Shown: positions 62,362 through 64,000 of the stretch, in pieces
How the letters are laid out: every line of letters begins with the position of its first letter
Numbering within the stretch: the stretch's first letter is position 1
Source of the DNA: Dyadobacter psychrophilus
Lineage (GTDB): Bacteria > Bacteroidota > Bacteroidia > Cytophagales > Spirosomataceae
Assembly: GCF_900167945.1 (NCBI RefSeq)
Contig: NZ_FUZA01000006.1
Span: 124,001-188,000, forward strand
Reading direction: 5' to 3'
Length of the DNA stretch: 64,000 nucleotides
Notes under the pieces: generated by a model
The model's database searches: none
The model's input: only the letters and a program-made list of their open reading frames with translations
What the model was told of the DNA's origin: nothing
Made by a program: the position numbers and the translations under genes

Positions 62362-64000
62362 TCATTCATTCACTAAAAAATAAACGATCCGACAAGCATT
62401 TCCTGTGCTCTTTTCATTCTTGTCATTGGCGATGGTTAGGTGCAGTTTATGCTTCCCGGGGGAGAGTTCGTCGCCCAGCATGAGATACCAGGGTAAATGC
62501 AGCTGGTTGCTCCATGGGGTAAAGAGGTCAAGGGGCTGGGATTTTTTGCCGTCGATCGTGTAGGTGATTTTTCCTGCGTCTGGGCCTGAGATGATGGCTA
62601 TGCCTACGCCGCGGCCTTTGAATTCAAGGTCCAGCGAGGCGTTTGGCTGCTCGCCTACCAGCATGGGAACATTGACAAACCCGGGCCTGGTGGGCGTTTT
62701 GTCCGCTGGTTTCCAATCGGGGTTGACAGAAAATCCTTTTAGATTTTTGGATTCCGTAATCTCATGATAGCTTCCTTTTTCGTAAGAAAATTTGTCCAGC
62801 GCTGCCGGAAGTGTGATCGCGTCTGTAACCGTGCCGCTATCCGTTTTGATCAATTCCTTAATGGTTTGAAAATACACTTCCTGACCATAAGGCGACGGAT
62901 GCAGGTCTTTGAAATCGTATTTCCACGAAAATTCCCCTGCTGCGATACGATCGTAAACTTCTTTGGCTAAATTAATGTAAGCGGCTCCATAATGTTTTGC
63001 AACACGCTCATGCACTGCAACTTCCAGAGGCTCTTTTCCATTTTCATAATCTGTATTTTTCATTGGCTCGGCAAATGCCATTAACACAACATTGGCCTTT
63101 GGATTAGCTGCATATAGATGTCTCAAAATCCCTTCCAGGCCTCTAATCTGTGCTTTTTCGCTAAAACCATTCCCCCGGTCATTCACGGCAGCTTCCAGGA
63201 AAAGCAAATCGGGCGTGCCTTTTGCCAGCACGTCGCGGGTAAAACGAAATGCGTGCGGCGTACTTCCCAGTGACGGAATGCCTGCCGCAATAAAGGTAAA
63301 GTCGGTATCCGGAAAATGTTCTTTCAGATATTGCGCCGTTTTGTCGCGCCAGCCCGGATTATGCGTGATGGAGCCACCTAAGAATGCGACCGTGCCTTTT
63401 TTCTCTTTTTTGAATTTATCAAAAGCATTGCCCAAGCCCTTATTAACCTGAATATAAGGCTTGTGAGCCAATGGTTTTTGAACCGGAACGCTATGCTGTT
63501 CAATGAAATTGGCAAAATACTCAGGATGCTCGATGGGAAAATGATGCCCTTCCATTTCCTGCTCGCCGCGCGTCATCGGGTAAACGCTGATGGGACCGCC
63601 GAGTTGCATATAGTTTTTGACCAACAAATCACTGTTCTCCTCGGCGGGAACATGCTTGTCTTTCAGGCCGATAACATGAATGATCGGCACTTTAAATGCC
63701 GCTAACCCGGCCAGATCATTTAACGGAATGTCGGTAAACTTTGCGGCTTCTTCCTCCGATAAATTAAAGAGTTTCAGCCAGGCTGCCCAGTCTTTTTCAG
63801 ATCCCGGCCCTTTTCCCTTTCCTCCCGGCCAACTTTTTGGATCGCAAACCGGGGCTTCGGCATAAATGCAGCTAACTTTGTCGGGATTACGTTTTGCCCA
63901 GCCATATACATACAATCCGCCCCGGCTTACACCTTCAAGCGCGACCTTGGGTGCGAAGTGCTTTTGATTTACCAGATAATCATAAAAAGCATCCCAAACT
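62362..64000 (-). CDS. Two-esterase fusion: alpha/beta hydrolase plus SGNH hydrolase (N-terminus off the edge)
   Basis: The frame is open to the right edge, so the N-terminus is missing; about 545 codons are visible. The first part is an alpha/beta hydrolase with nucleophile elbow GVSRGG (Ser codon at 63925-63927), a later LKDKHVPAEEN with the acid, and HHFPIEHPEYF with the His. The second part is an SGNH hydrolase: AFLGGSITHNPGW (Ser), GIPSLG (Gly), AVNDRG (Asn) and DLHPSPYG (Asp, His). The last ~130 residues form a beta-rich, possibly carbohydrate-binding domain. This suggests a polysaccharide deacylase with two active sites. Confidence 0.85.
   Translation of the reverse strand, partial: VWDAFYDYLVNQKHFAPKVALEGVSRGGLYVYGWAKRNPDKVSCIYAEAPVCDPKSWPGGKGKGPGSEKDWAAWLKLFNLSEEEAAKFTDIPLNDLAGLAAFKVPIIHVIGLKDKHVPAEENSDLLVKNYMQLGGPISVYPMTRGEQEMEGHHFPIEHPEYFANFIEQHSVPVQKPLAHKPYIQVNKGLGNAFDKFKKEKKGTVAFLGGSITHNPGWRDKTAQYLKEHFPDTDFTFIAAGIPSLGSTPHAFRFTRDVLAKGTPDLLFLEAAVNDRGNGFSEKAQIRGLEGILRHLYAANPKANVVLMAFAEPMKNTDYENGKEPLEVAVHERVAKHYGAAYINLAKEVYDRIAAGEFSWKYDFKDLHPSPYGQEVYFQTIKELIKTDSGTVTDAITLPAALDKFSYEKGSYHEITESKNLKGFSVNPDWKPADKTPTRPGFVNVPMLVGEQPNASLDLEFKGRGVGIAIISGPDAGKITYTIDGKKSQPLDLFTPWSNQLHLPWYLMLGDELSPGKHKLHLTIANDKNEKSTGNACRIVYFLVNE

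Overview
The window looks like a chromosomal piece of a Bacteroidota bacterium, most likely of order Cytophagales and in my judgement close to Dyadobacter/Spirosomaceae. The evidence is the gene content and the promoters. It carries an alternative complex III (act) operon fused to an aa3-type oxidase operon, a GH106 rhamnosidase, and DUF3078 and beta-barrel outer membrane proteins. Weak ribosome binding sites go with promoters of the Bacteroidota form TTTG-N19/20-TAnnTTTG. No insertion sequence, prophage or CRISPR array is visible. Almost all of it is core genome.

Layout. 1-1328: the conserved tRNA-Tyr, tRNA-Gly, tRNA-Thr, tuf operon (minus strand), with a broken second tRNA-Thr copy carrying a GC-rich insert. 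1412-3900: an ECF sigma factor, a one-pass membrane protein (probable anti-sigma factor) and an outer membrane barrel protein. 4060-7389: murI and a GH106 rhamnosidase, convergent. 7522-24235: one 16-gene minus-strand respiratory operon, actABCDEF, then ctaC, ctaD, ctaA, ctaB, two subunit III genes, subunit IV, a SCO-like protein, a DUF420 protein and a small membrane protein, with a good promoter before actA and a terminator after the last gene. 24350-30033: tRNA-Cys, rpsA, an HNH nuclease, smpB, an NTF2-like secreted protein, a radical SAM protein and accD.

30275-39571: an FMN reductase, then the division and wall cluster murD-ftsW-murG-murC-ftsQ-ftsA-ftsZ. 39702-45456: mscL, a DUF3078 protein, a second ECF sigma factor, and rplM-rpsI-rpsB-tsf with a structured rplM leader, then an outer membrane protein. 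45597-52626: mixed genes including a DUF1080 protein, a DUF2520 reductase-like protein, a KdsC-like phosphatase, an acyltransferase, a polysaccharide deacetylase, sbcD without sbcC, a DksA-like protein lacking its zinc cysteines, and pdhB. 52799-59672: a three-gene operon of transglutaminase-DUF2126, circularly permuted ATP-grasp/alpha-E, and a second transglutaminase. This is the best candidate here for a poorly described biochemical system. 59985-64000: proC, a DUF1338 dioxygenase, a DUF4160/DUF2442 pair and a truncated two-esterase fusion.

The respiratory genes work together: ActABCDEF oxidises menaquinol and passes electrons via cytochrome c domains to the caa3/aa3-type oxidase, while CtaA, CtaB, the SCO-like protein and the DUF420 protein supply heme A and copper assembly. 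All assignments come from reading motifs and gene order by eye; no database search was run.
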